From contig NAOQ01000739.1 in the NCBI GenBank assembly GCA_002751075.1, positions 1 to 11,248 on the forward strand: a stretch of 11,248 nt of DNA, read 5' to 3'. Positions 1 to 9,081 of the stretch are shown here, piece by piece. How positions within the stretch are numbered: position 1 is the first letter of the stretch; each line of letters opens with the position of its first letter. The DNA is from Ichthyophonus hoferi. Lineage: Eukaryota > Opisthokonta > Ichthyosporea > Ichthyophonida > Ichthyophonidae. The translations under genes and the position numbers were made by a program. The notes under the pieces were generated by a model, which had not been told where the DNA came from, ran no database searches, and was given only the letters and a program-made list of their open reading frames with translations.

Positions 1-74
1 TATAGTATAGTATAGTATAGTAGATAGTATAGTATAGTATAGTATAGTAGATAGTATAGTATAGTATAGTTTAA
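1..74. repeat. (TATAG)n microsatellite with 27-base higher-order unit
   Basis: Four TATAG pentamers plus TAGATAG form a 27-base unit repeated at 1-27 and 28-54 and partly again from 55. The array decays into TTTAATATA words up to about 130. It lies in the intron upstream of exon a. Confidence 0.95.
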
Positions 75-208
75 TACAATATAATATAGTTTAATATATT
101 ATAGTTTAATATATTATAATACAATACAATAAAATACATTACAGTGCTTTACAACACAATATAATAGAGAGGGGTGTGTGCCCGCTATACTAATGGATCT
201 GTACACAG

Positions 209-321
209 TTTACCGCAGGTACTGTACAATGTGAGCTCTCTGTTAACAATACATCTGGCTTAGTTATCTCAAGACTGATTGAACTCTTTATAAAAATTGA
301 CAAGAGAGTCCGACCATTATT
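209..321 (+). CDS. TENT-like gene, exon a (end of catalytic palm)
   Basis: This exon codes for residues 1-37 plus two bases of the next codon and contains QCELSVNN and KIDKRVRPL, which match the CDISFNN...DPRVRPL block of Cid1/TUT/GLD-2 enzymes. The acceptor is taken at AG 207-208 (phase 0). A branch-point-like CTAAT lies about 16 bases upstream. A second AG at 217-218 would give phase 1 and lose ten bases; it cannot be excluded because the preceding exon is outside the window. The donor is GTATGT at 322. Confidence 0.88.
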
Positions 322-3300
322 GTATGTTGGTGTAATGTTTATGTTATATGTGTGTGTATTACATAGGTATGTATGCATGTATGTATGTATGTATCCATAT
401 ATGTATGTATGTATGTATATATGTTTGTACGTATGCCTATTTGTATGTATGTATGTATGTAGGTATGTATATATACATGTATGTATGTAGGTAGGTAGAT
501 ATGTATGTATGTATGTATATATGTATGTAGGTATGTAGGTATGTATATATGTTATGTATGTATGTATGTATGTATGTATGTATATATATATATATATGTA
601 TGTATGTACGTATGTATATTTGTATGCATGTAAATATATCTGTATGTACATATCTATGTATGTATTTATGTATTTATGTATATATGTATCTATGTATGTA
701 TTTATGTATCTATGTATATATTTATGTATTTATGTATATATGTATCTATGTATGTATTTATGTATCTATGTATATATTTATGTATTTATGTATATATGTA
801 TCTATGTATGTATTTATCTTTCAGGAAAGGTGTAGGGTGTTTTTATATATTTTCTGATAGATTTTTATTTCTATATATATGATCACATCCCTACGTTTTA
901 AAATGTGTATGAAAATGTATATAAGGATATAGTATTCCAATGAAGATCAACATCCATTACTATTTTTTTTTTTTTATTCCTAAATGATTTTATATATATT
1001 TTTCTATTATTCATTTAATTTTATACCATTTAACTTTTAATTACCCACTCATATCCCTTCATTACCATAGATTTGCCGTTAAACGGTGGGCTGACTTTAA
1101 TTCTGTAAAGGGTGCCGGCCAATCATCACTTAGTAGTCTAAGTTGGATCATTATGACTCTATTTTATCTACAGGTATGTACTTTTAATTTTAAGGTTTAA
1201 TTTTTGTTAGCCAATACAGGAGTATAGACATGTTGTAGTACAGTGATATTTTTGTTTTATTTTATTTTTAATTTTAACGATACATTTTGTCCTCTTGAAT
1301 GTGTGGATAATACCCCTACAGTTCTTTTATTTGTGTAATATTAGCGGTCAAATTGTATTGATTGGTCTAATAACTAGTGTTTAGCATTAAATGATGTATA
1401 AAATTATAGTTGTCCAATAAAGTACAGTGAAATTATATTAAAACACTCGCCAAGGAAATCATTATTATAATCACATAGTTTCTTTGTTTATCATATTAGA
1501 ATCTAGTATTTTATATTATATTATATTATATTTTTTTGCACTATGTTATATTTTGCTAAATTACATTATATTCATTATATTATATCATGTTTTCTTAACT
1601 TATGTTATACTGTATTATCTTATTTTACATTCTATTATACTCCATTTTCATTCAATTTCAACCTATCTGATTGGCATTTATCCTAGTTTGTATGTGATCC
1701 AGTAGTCATCCCCCCATTGGTGGATATATGCGATCACATCTGTATGGACACCCCTATTGGTCCCAATGCCGATAATCCGAATAGTGGGTTTAATGAGGCG
1801 GTAGAATCACTTAAGAATAGACTATATAAGAACGGTATGTGTAGTATGTAGATTGGATAGTATAATGTAGTATAGTGTAGTATAGTGTATTATAATTTAG
1901 TAGAATATATAATATAATATGATATGGTATCGTATAGTATAGTTTAGTATAATAAAATATAGTATAGTGCAGTATAATATAGTATAATGTAATATAAATG
2001 TAATATAAATGTAGTATAAATGTAGTATAAGTGTAGTATAAATGTAGTATAAATGTACTATCATATACTAGAGATATTAGAGAACAACATTACATGATAT
2101 TACAGAACATTATATGAAATTGAAAACCTCTCTAGTTTGTTGGGGTACAATTGTTTATATAAACTTTGATAGATAATTAATTAGTCCAACCAATCATATT
2201 CAATGCCTTAATTAACCTCTAATTGCTTCGAATTACAGAGAAACTCGACCTATCTTTTTTTTTTAGTAAGAATACAGAGACTGTTGCAGAGCTTTTCATT
2301 GGTGTTTTCAGGTATGTTTTCCCTGCTTTACCCCCCTCTACCAACAGGGTGGTCTGATTTGTTTTTTCTGTATGGATGCCAGGGCTAGTGGGTTAATACT
2401 GTAAGGGAGGGGAAAGGAAATTTAATGCCACCTAGGGGCTATATATATATGCTTATCTATCCCTCTCTTTATATCTCTCTCTTTATCTACCTATCTATTT
2501 ATCTACCTATTTATTTTGATCATTGTTTTTGTTTTGGCTTTTTTTTAAAAATGAAGGTTTATTTTTTTAGTTATGATCCGTCTATTAATTGCCAATTATT
2601 TTATTGATCTTTATTAATTTATATGATATACGAACTATATGAACAATATATCTTAATATATATTATCTACCAAATATTTTCAATCATAACCATGATAATT
2701 CATAATTTATCTTTTAATATTAATGTAACAAAGTATATTATTATATCTTAGTATATCTTATTATATCTTCGTATAGTAAAGTATTCAAGGAAGGCAATTG
2801 GTTGGCAAGCCCTCTCCCTCCTTACCTTTGCACACTCTCAGATACTTTAAAGATTTCAACTTTGATACCTATGGTATCACACTACGCTCTAGTGTAAATT
2901 ACAGCAAAGGTTGTTCCCTCTGGCTCTGCTATACTACACAGTACTATATTACACTATAACTATACATTACTATATTATACTGCATAGTACGATATTTCAC
3001 TATAATCTACATAATACTATATTATACTACATAGTACTATATTATAGATATGTTCTGATGTGTGGTGTCTGTATGCATTAATAGGGTGTAGTGTATACAT
3101 GTATGGTCGGGGAGATATCTCTACAATATGTATGCATACTGTTATACTTTCATAGTATGAGATATATTGTGTATATAAAATATGGTAACATGCTATGTGC
3201 CATATCTATTCTAATTCAATTATCTGCTTCATGCACAGATGATCTATCCAATCGTTCTACAGCCCGATCCATCTCAACCAATTATTATTGTGAGGTTGCC

Positions 3301-6114
3301 ATTGAAGAACCCTTTGAATTGACCAATACGGCGATAGGATGTAGTAGAATTGGGGAGATCCAGTCATTAATAACACAGACCCTAGAGATGGTAGATAGGT
3401 AGGGAAAGGGAGAGGGGGCCAGTTGTATGTATGTATCTATCTATCCATGTATGCATGTATGTATGTATGTATGTATGTATGTATGTATGTATGTATCTAT
3501 CTATCTATCCATGTATGCATGTATGTATGTATGTATGTATGTATGTATGTATGTATGTTCCATCATAGCAATTTAAGGAGATGTCTCAATCTAATTGTCC
3601 ACTGGGAACCCCTATATATTTCCAGGGGGACATATAATGTTTATTAATACTACTGCTATAAATAGTAAATGTTTATTAATACTACTGCTATAAATAGTAA
3701 ATGTGGTGAGGGGCTGAATATCATATCATGGATAACGACTGTGATTATTGGTAGGGCTAGTAATATATTATAAAGGATTATATCTAATTAAAACGGCGAA
3801 GGTATATCTAGGTCTATGTATTGTTTACCATCATACCAAATAGGCATATATTTTATACTAATTATATTCTACATATATTTTATTCATACATTTTCAGCCA
3901 ATCATTACATACATTCCACCCATTTTAACCTGATCATATCTCCTTTTAGTGGTCGATGGATACCACCCATTGGTCCCCTCTGTAGGCATCTATTACCCGA
4001 TGAATTACAGTTGCAAATTAGACATACTCCTTTAAAAACCCCACTAGGACCGCAAGGAAATATTATAGAGCCCACCCTCCCTCCTAATGTGGAGTCCTCC
4101 TATACTCAGCCCCCTCCAATGAATGGCCCTCATTTAGCCTTTGGTGGGCAGAGGGTTCAGAGTCAGGGTAGTCTTGGGCGACCGTCAAACTTCAACAATG
4201 GAACTATGAATATGAATATGAATATACATGGACCCCCCCCTCCTAATATGGGGCCGTTGGGAGGAGGGCATTTAGATAGGATTCAGGTGTTTACCTCCCT
4301 CTCTCTGTCTTGTTATGATTGGCTGTGTTGTGAGTAGAGAAAGGCTTTCCTGTATGTTGATTGGTGATGGCTACATGCCTTAGTATCCGTAACGTATGTA
4401 CAGGTGCAGGTCTATATACATATTATATCTATGCTTATATACCAATATATCTCTATATATACTCGGTCCCTCCCTCTCCCTCGCCTCTAATTCTGCTTCT
4501 ATCCCTGCAGAACCATCCTCTTCCGTGCACTATGATTGGTCAGGACTACATGGGACCTAACAACCTATCCAATCAGCCTGCCAATCAGAGAAGCCTACCT
4601 AATCCACAACCACCAATGGGCATGGGGTTTGGTAACCATGGACCCCAAGATCCTCAATCAAATTTCAATTGGACTAGGGGTGTTCAACAAGGAAATGTAT
4701 CCGATATGGGCATTAAGGGGCCTATGGCTGGACGAGGTCCAATCAATCTGACTGGCCCTGGAATATTTGGGCCAATGATAAATGGTGGTAACATGGGTGC
4801 TAATAATATGGGAGGAGGTCCTAATGGGATGATGGTAGGGCCAATGGGTACTAACCGTATTAGTAGTACCAATAACAATATGGTAAGGAAAAATGTGAAT
4901 ATGAATTTTCAACAAGGTGGAGGTCCTAACCAGATAGGAGGGTGTGGGACCTCGCCTATGGGAAGGATGGGGGGGGCTATGAATATGAATATTAATATGA
5001 GAGATCATAATCATAGTGCAGGTATGATGACGTCTAATATAAGGCCTAATGTGGGTGGAGGTGGTGTCATTCCAGCCAATGGTCCGAGAGGTGGCCCCTA
5101 TCCTCCACCTATGATTGGGCCTGGGGTAATGAGGGTGCCGGAAGGACCTATTAGGAATCAGATTGATGGAAATATGTTAGGTGGACCTATGAATATGCCT
5201 CGTGGAAAAAGTAATGGGCCAATAGGTGATAACCCTAATCCTTATAGGAGAGGTGAGTCTATGGAGACCCAGCGTATCTTGAATATAACTGGTCCAGCCA
5301 TGGCAGGCAGACAGGCTGTGATAGGTTATGGATCACACGGACCAGGACCAATTAATCAGATGAGTTATATCCCACCAATGGCTACTGACAATCAGGTGAT
5401 GGCAGAGCGTCCTACTGGTTCGCAGGTTAATCCTACAGGACCGCTAATGACCCAATCACAGTCAAGGACCTCGCCACTGCAGAACAAGGTATATTTATAT
5501 ATATATGTGTGTGTGTGTGTGCATGTATGTATATCATAATATATCATCACAGCGTGTTTCATATTTATTGTATTTATAATAGGCATTTTATGTTCCTACT
5601 ACACTATTGTGCAGGTATGAATATAGTTTGTATAGATAAATAGGACAATTCTAGCAACCTATTTTGAATGCAGCCACGTGTTCTAATGTTGAGCTATAAT
5701 TGAGTATGTATATTACTCTTATCTAATACTATGTTTTTTCTTATATTATTATGCCATTTGTCTGACACTGGCTGTTTGTTTGTGTTGGAGTTATTCTGTT
5801 TGATAGGCATGCCACATACCCTACATATGTTATTTATAGGTAGTATTGATTACTTTACCTATGTCATATTCCTTATACATATTAGTTACCTAATCATTGC
5901 TATTTTATCTCTCGTTCTCTCTCTCTTATTTCCCTTCTTCTCCTATCATTCTTACAAACAGAGAAATAATGGAACGGGCTTAGATGTGGGGGCTAGTAGG
6001 TCATTGCCTGGCCGATCAACTGCAAATCATGGACCCCCCCTGCTCAACACTCCTATTATGGCTATTAGCCGACCACCGCCTATGCCTATGCAACCAAACC
6101 CTCACAAGTATTAA
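209..6114 (+). CDS. Terminal nucleotidyltransferase (TENT/TUTase, GLD-2-like), 3' part of gene, nine exons
   Basis: Exons are 209-321, 1071-1173, 1687-1834, 2239-2311, 2842-2909, 3239-3398, 3950-4286, 4511-5488 and 5962-6114. All junctions are GT-AG and agree in phase, giving 710 residues ending in TAA. The family adds untemplated A or U to RNA 3' ends. Landmarks are QCELSVNN (residues 7-14, end of the catalytic palm), DKRVRPLL then VKRWA (31-45), LSSLSWIIMTLFYLQ (58-72), VVIPPL (78-83), SKNTETVAELFIGVF (131-145, start of the PAP-associated domain) and IEEPFELTNT (190-199, base-recognition loop). Residues from about 223 form a Gly/Pro/Met/Asn-rich tail with no recognised domain. The first two catalytic Asp and the start codon lie upstream of the window. 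Asn198 and the NTET/IEEPF blocks favour a GLD-2/TENT2-like subgroup, but Cid1-, MTPAP- or TUT1-like placement is not excluded. The third catalytic position holds Glu. Clean phasing argues against a pseudogene. Exon structure is inferred without transcript data. Confidence 0.85.
361..816. repeat. (ATGT)n microsatellite filling the intron after exon a, with 56-base higher-order repeat
   Basis: Tandem TATG/GTAT tetramers with interspersed TATATA, GTAG and TTTATG variants. From 665 a 56-base unit (14 tetramers) recurs at 721 and 777, so the last third is a minisatellite built on the microsatellite. Long open frames here on both strands are only a consequence of the tetramer. The rest of intron 322-1070 is plain AT-rich sequence. 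Confidence 0.95.
1071..1173 (+). CDS. TENT-like gene, exon b (central domain)
   Basis: One base completes a Leu codon, then 34 residues follow, with VKRWA and LSSLSWIIMTLFYLQ. These correspond to the family blocks VKxWAK and LSSYxxxLMVIxFLQ of the helical central domain. The donor is GTATGT at 1174 and the exon ends in phase 0. The exon also holds one copy of the CCAATCA heptamer. Confidence 0.93.
1174..1686 (+). other. Intron b-c, with TATAT-rich patch
   Basis: A GT-AG intron with a TTATAT/TATTA-rich simple-sequence patch around 1506-1600. It has two TGATTGG heptamers, one of them about 18 bases upstream of the acceptor. Nothing else was recognised. Confidence 0.8.
1687..1834 (+). CDS. TENT-like gene, exon c
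   Basis: The exon codes for 49 residues beginning FVCDPVVIPPL, equivalent to the 'PPVLPxL' turn after FLQ in relatives, followed by a poorly conserved stretch. The acceptor at AG 1685-1686 is the only one that keeps frame. Two further AGs at 1701-1702 and 1704-1705 would need phase 1 from exon b and are therefore rejected. The exon ends in phase 1 with donor GTATGT at 1835. Confidence 0.92.
1848..2060. repeat. TAGTATA-type repeat grading into an 11-base tandem repeat
   Basis: Degenerate TAGTATA/TATAG words from 1848 sharpen from about 1985 into tandem copies of TAAATGTAGTA (11 bases) with single-base variants. The array lies inside the intron 1835-2238. Confidence 0.85.
2239..2311 (+). CDS. 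TENT-like gene, exon d (start of PAP-associated domain)
   Basis: The exon codes for EKLDLSFFF and then SKNTETVAELFIGVF, matching 'SKNxxxLGELLLGFFxYY' of the PAP-associated domain. It enters in phase 1 and leaves in phase 2 at donor GTATGT (2312). An internal ten-T run followed by AG (2265-2266) looks like a second acceptor but would shift the frame. Confidence 0.9.
2312..2841 (+). other. Intron d-e, with TCTA/CTTT simple repeat
   Basis: A GT-AG intron holding a G-rich patch near 2403-2420, a short TA run and a TCTA/CTTT/TTTA simple repeat at about 2441-2516. The remainder is AT-rich. No additional in-phase exon is needed between the flanking exons. Confidence 0.75.
2842..2909 (+). CDS. TENT-like gene, exon e
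   Basis: This 68-base exon joins the phase 2 donor before it (AG+A gives Arg) and the phase 1 acceptor after it. It codes for YFKDFNFDTYGITLR and a short variable loop, equivalent to 'YYAxEFDWxxxxISVR' in relatives. The acceptor is CTCTCAG and the donor is GTTGTT, a weaker match than the GTATGT of its neighbours. Without it exons d and f are out of phase. Confidence 0.9.
2930..3050. repeat. ACTATATTATACTACATAGT-type degenerate repeat
   Basis: Words such as ACTATATTATACT and CATAGTAC recur several times in the intron 2910-3238. They are the reverse-strand form of the TATAGT family seen in other introns of this window. Confidence 0.75.
3239..3398 (+). CDS. TENT-like gene, exon f (base-recognition loop)
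   Basis: The exon codes for 52 full codons including YYCEVAIEEPFELTNT and the following helix IGEIQSLITQTLEMV. IEEPFELTN aligns with IEDPFEISH of fission yeast Cid1, with Asn198 where Cid1 has His336, the residue that selects UTP. The donor is GTAGGG at 3399, phase 2. If this intron were retained, a TAG stop would come one codon after the junction. Confidence 0.95.
3423..3557. repeat. (ATGT)n microsatellite with duplicated 64-base block
   Basis: ATGT tetramers interrupted by CTATCTATCC and ATGTATGCATG. The interruption recurs 64 bases later (ATCC at 3443 and 3507), which indicates duplication of a 16-tetramer block. It starts about 25 bases after the donor of exon f. Confidence 0.93.
3636..3704 (+). 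repeat. 32-base perfect tandem duplication
   Basis: A 32-base unit beginning AATGTTTATTAATACTAC is present at 3636-3667 and 3668-3699 with no difference, followed by five bases of a third copy. It is not a simple-sequence repeat and lies in the intron 3399-3949. Confidence 0.95.
3950..4286 (+). CDS. TENT-like gene, exon g (start of low-complexity tail)
   Basis: The exon begins in phase 2 (AG+T gives Ser) after a TTTTAG acceptor and codes for 112 residues. RWIPPIGPLCRHLLPDEL may still belong to the folded C-terminal end. After it the protein becomes Pro/Gly/Asn/Met-rich, with an (ATGAAT)3 run coding for MNMNMN at 4206-4223 and a C-rich run coding for PPPP. The donor is GTGTTT at 4287. Confidence 0.85.
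4511..5488 (+). CDS. TENT-like gene, exon h (large Gly/Pro/Met/Asn-rich exon)
   Basis: This single 978-base, phase 0-0 exon codes for 326 residues dominated by Gly, Pro, Met and Asn. It has many GP, GPM, NMGG and MNMN words, scattered Arg (GRG, PRGG) and few acidic residues. No folded domain was recognised, and it is likely disordered. The acceptor is CCCTGCAG and the donor is GTATAT at 5489. Six CCAATCA/TGATTGG copies lie in it, in more than one reading frame. Confidence 0.88.
5489..5961 (+). other. Intron h-terminal exon, starting with a TA/TG microsatellite
   Basis: The donor GTATAT runs straight into a TA/TG/ATGT microsatellite (5489-5534). The rest is T-rich, with a strong pyrimidine tract at about 5905-5945 before the acceptor. 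The 3' part is open in the downstream frame and would code for a hydrophobic stretch, which I take as a by-product of the pyrimidine bias. Confidence 0.75.
5962..6114 (+). CDS. TENT-like gene, terminal exon
   Basis: The exon enters in phase 0 after a pyrimidine-rich tract and ACAAACAG, and codes for 50 residues continuing the low-complexity composition (RPPPMPMQPNPHKY at the end) before TAA at 6112-6114. Composition and phase both tie it to the preceding exon. Confidence 0.85.
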   Translation, partial: RNNGTGLDVGASRSLPGRSTANHGPPLLNTPIMAISRPPPMPMQPNPHKY

Positions 6115-6621
6115 TATAACGCATGATATTGCAGTAAATTTACACTTAGTCTGGTCATTTATTTATATTGACTTCAAGGATACCAAATTTTAATTTATAA
6201 ACTATGATTACTAGTTGTTATAGGGTTTCAAACACGAAATTACATGGAAATTTGTGGGGAGTTAGTTTATTTACATATTAGTTGGGTTTTATTTTTGTTT
6301 GGTATTACAATAATTACCACACCGAGACTGTTTTATAGATGACTTAGGCATTAATAATTTGACATGTAAATTCATGTGTATATGTATGTGTGTATGTATA
6401 CATCATTGTACCATTTTTGTGTGTGTTTTAGTGTAGTATAGATTAGATGGGGTTTTAAAAGGTTTCTTGATTTGAGTTGTATTTTTTAATACTAGTTATA
6501 TACTATAAGATGATACCATATAATGTAATATATTAATGTAATGTATTTTAGAAAATCATTGATTTAATTCTGCGAATTTGTATAATTCATCCAGTAAAGA
6601 TTGAGCGTCCATGAACCAATC

Positions 6622-6627
6622 AATAAA
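6622..6627 (+). terminator. Possible poly(A) signal AATAAA
   Basis: This is the first exact AATAAA hexamer I see downstream of the TAA at 6112-6114, about 510 bases away. In such AT-rich DNA the hexamer occurs often by chance, so the assignment is weak. Confidence 0.3.
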
Positions 6628-8700
6628 TACGAAATTTAGTCTAATATAGTTGGTAGACTAAGGTATCTCATATGCCTAGAACGGTAGTGCACTTAATTTT
6701 ATTAAAAACGTATTCCATTTCGGAGTCAATCCAATGATTTTGACTTTTTTTGTGATTAACCAGTGTCTCTACCAATTGCAATGCGTAATCTGGGCATAAC
6801 TTGTTTGCGATTATTCCCAGGCGCTTTATAATCAAACTCTATAGGTTGTTTAAGTATATGCTATATGCTAAGTAGGTATGTTGAATATAGCTAGTAATAT
6901 ATACAGTATAAATCAGAATGGTTGGTATTGATTAATTTGTGAGAAATGAATAATTAATCTATATATAGTGTACCATATTCTATGAGTACCAAGATTTCTG
7001 TCTGTAGCAGGACCTGCACACAAAATATAGTATTGAAAATGCATAAGGATTATTGCTTTTATAGTTATTGTTAAGCCTCTACCCGCAATTACCATCTATT
7101 GTCCAGAATCAATGAGATTAAAGTTACAATCGAGAAGGAAGTCAACGCTGCATACTCTGTAATGTATGTCTGTATTCTTGTTAAGTAAATGGAAAGTAAT
7201 GTATATTAAATACACGTCAGACCTAACTATATCCCGTATCTGGGTGTTTAATTCATTAAGTATATGGGTATTAAATAATACAAGTGTTACTTCTCCATAC
7301 ACCATTATAATTATTCTCATACATAAGTTTGCAAGCTGCAACACAGATCATTTAATTTTATATTACTGTTTGATACATACAGTTGTACAATAGAGTGTAT
7401 TTTTATAGTACGTGCTTGAGAGAGTTTTTATTAGGGCACCACTGATTTAATTATTTTTAAATTAAATATATACAAGGATGTATACATGATCTTCACTTTT
7501 TATCATATTATACATTTACATTAGAGGGCGTTTAGGTTATGCAGATGAAAGGATACGTAGATTAAAATGTAATAAACTATCTATTGTACATATAGTACAT
7601 TTTATAGCATTACTTCTTCAGAGTTGAGTAAGTTATACTTCATAATTTAATTGAATTTATTGGAGCACATTTAATATGTGGCGATGTCTACTTAATTATT
7701 TGCTTAGTTTTATTATAACATGAAATGTATTTATTTATTTATTTGTTATCTTATTAATCATTATTAAATGTTGTCTATCTAGCAAGTATGATAGTGCAGA
7801 AATTATTTATCAAAACTACGTTGTAATGGTCTATATTGAGATTAGTTTCTCTATACCATATTCTATTAGGTATAAAACTTGATTCTAATCCAGTCTCACC
7901 GCATCACATGTTTTGAATAAATTATTTTAACCACCGTGTGGTTGAGACAGGGCTTATAGTTTGGTTTACACCATAATCCGCCACTTCACTTGCTTTGTTA
8001 TCAGAGTAACGGCTTAAAATTAAAACCATGTATATTACGTTTGACTTATATATTTACCATTTTAATATAAAAGACTACAGGCCGATCGGTATATACTTTC
8101 CATTATTATTTTGCCATCTTAAACGAAACATAATAAAAATACAATAAAAATGTAATTAATATCTCGTAGCTACTATATTGTGAGCTTGGTATATATAATA
8201 ATTATCATTATTAGCATCATAACCATTTAAATAATATTACTTACTAATAATAATTAATAGTATATACAGCTATTATTATCTAGATTTTTTCATATTATAC
8301 AATTATGTGGCGATGTAATGTTCGTTTGAACGCTTGCGCATAAGAATAACCTCGTTGTGTCTATAATGTATACCAATACAGTTATTATATTTATTATCAA
8401 TATATAATTTTTTTATTAATATTAGTTTTATAATGATTATTATCACTCGTATTATTATAGTAGTTATTACTCATACGCCTTGTGGAATCGTTCCTACATG
8501 CCTAAAGAGGCATAAAATGAAAATAAGATATGAATAAATAAATAGAAAGTTTAATAGATTATAGATTTTTATTTGGATTCTCTTTCTGTTTCTATTACAC
8601 TATAAATTAATACTACATGATACAATATATATATACATAAACAATAAATTATAAACCAATAAATATGAAAATAATACTATATAGCAGAGTATATATATAT

Positions 8701-8750
8701 GTGATATAATGAGATACAATGATATGGAATGTGATACATTATGATATATG
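8701..8750. repeat. Degenerate 10-base-period repeat
   Basis: Five successive decamers resemble GTGATAYAAT (GTGATATAAT, GAGATACAAT, GATATGGAAT, GTGATACATT, ATGATATATG). It may be a decayed minisatellite. The function is unknown. Confidence 0.5.
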
Positions 8751-9081
8751 ATAAACAATAAAAATGCTTTTATTGTTTTAGTGAGCCACTCGTATTGACA
8801 CTATATATAGAATCCAATGATTAACCAAAATCTAAAATATTGATTAATCTATCAATATATGCTAACCAATAAATCTTACCTGTATAAGCCACTAATATCA
8901 CTGCATCTTTTAAAAAAGATTGGTTAAAATCCCATAATTAGGGCTGGAAGAATTATGTTTTAGCAAATTATGGATATATCTTTCAACCGTATTAGATTTG
9001 AATACTGCATTTATATCAGAAAAAACACAATATTATATACTTTATTTACTTATTTAATTGTATAATAAATAATAATTAGTA

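Noticed and set aside
361-816. CRISPR-like array
   Set aside because: The repeated blocks are continuous tetramer repeats without unique spacers, in a eukaryotic intron.
190-882. Long open frames of Tyr/Ile/His/Thr or Met/Tyr/Cys/Val repeats on both strands
   Set aside because: They are translations of the (ATGT)n microsatellite, which lacks stops in several frames; the real coding exon a overlaps the left end on the other strand.
3091-3402. Gene ending at the TAG at 3400-3402
   Set aside because: The frame upstream of 3239 is intron; the donor at 3399 in phase 2 joins exactly to exon g. The stop matters only if the intron is retained.
3423-3647. 74-codon open frame of MYVC-type repeats
   Set aside because: Translation of a tetramer microsatellite within an intron.
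4658-5014. Minus-strand open frames of 118 and 64 codons
   Set aside because: Antisense shadows of the Gly/Pro/Met/Asn-rich exon, whose composition lacks antisense stops.
5731-5961. Hydrophobic N-terminal segment fused to the terminal exon
   Set aside because: The hydrophobic residues come from the T-rich tract before the acceptor; phase 0 splicing from exon h explains the terminal exon better.
7166-7393. 75-codon plus-strand open frame
   Set aside because: No family resemblance and no codon bias; it overlaps open minus-strand frames, consistent with chance.
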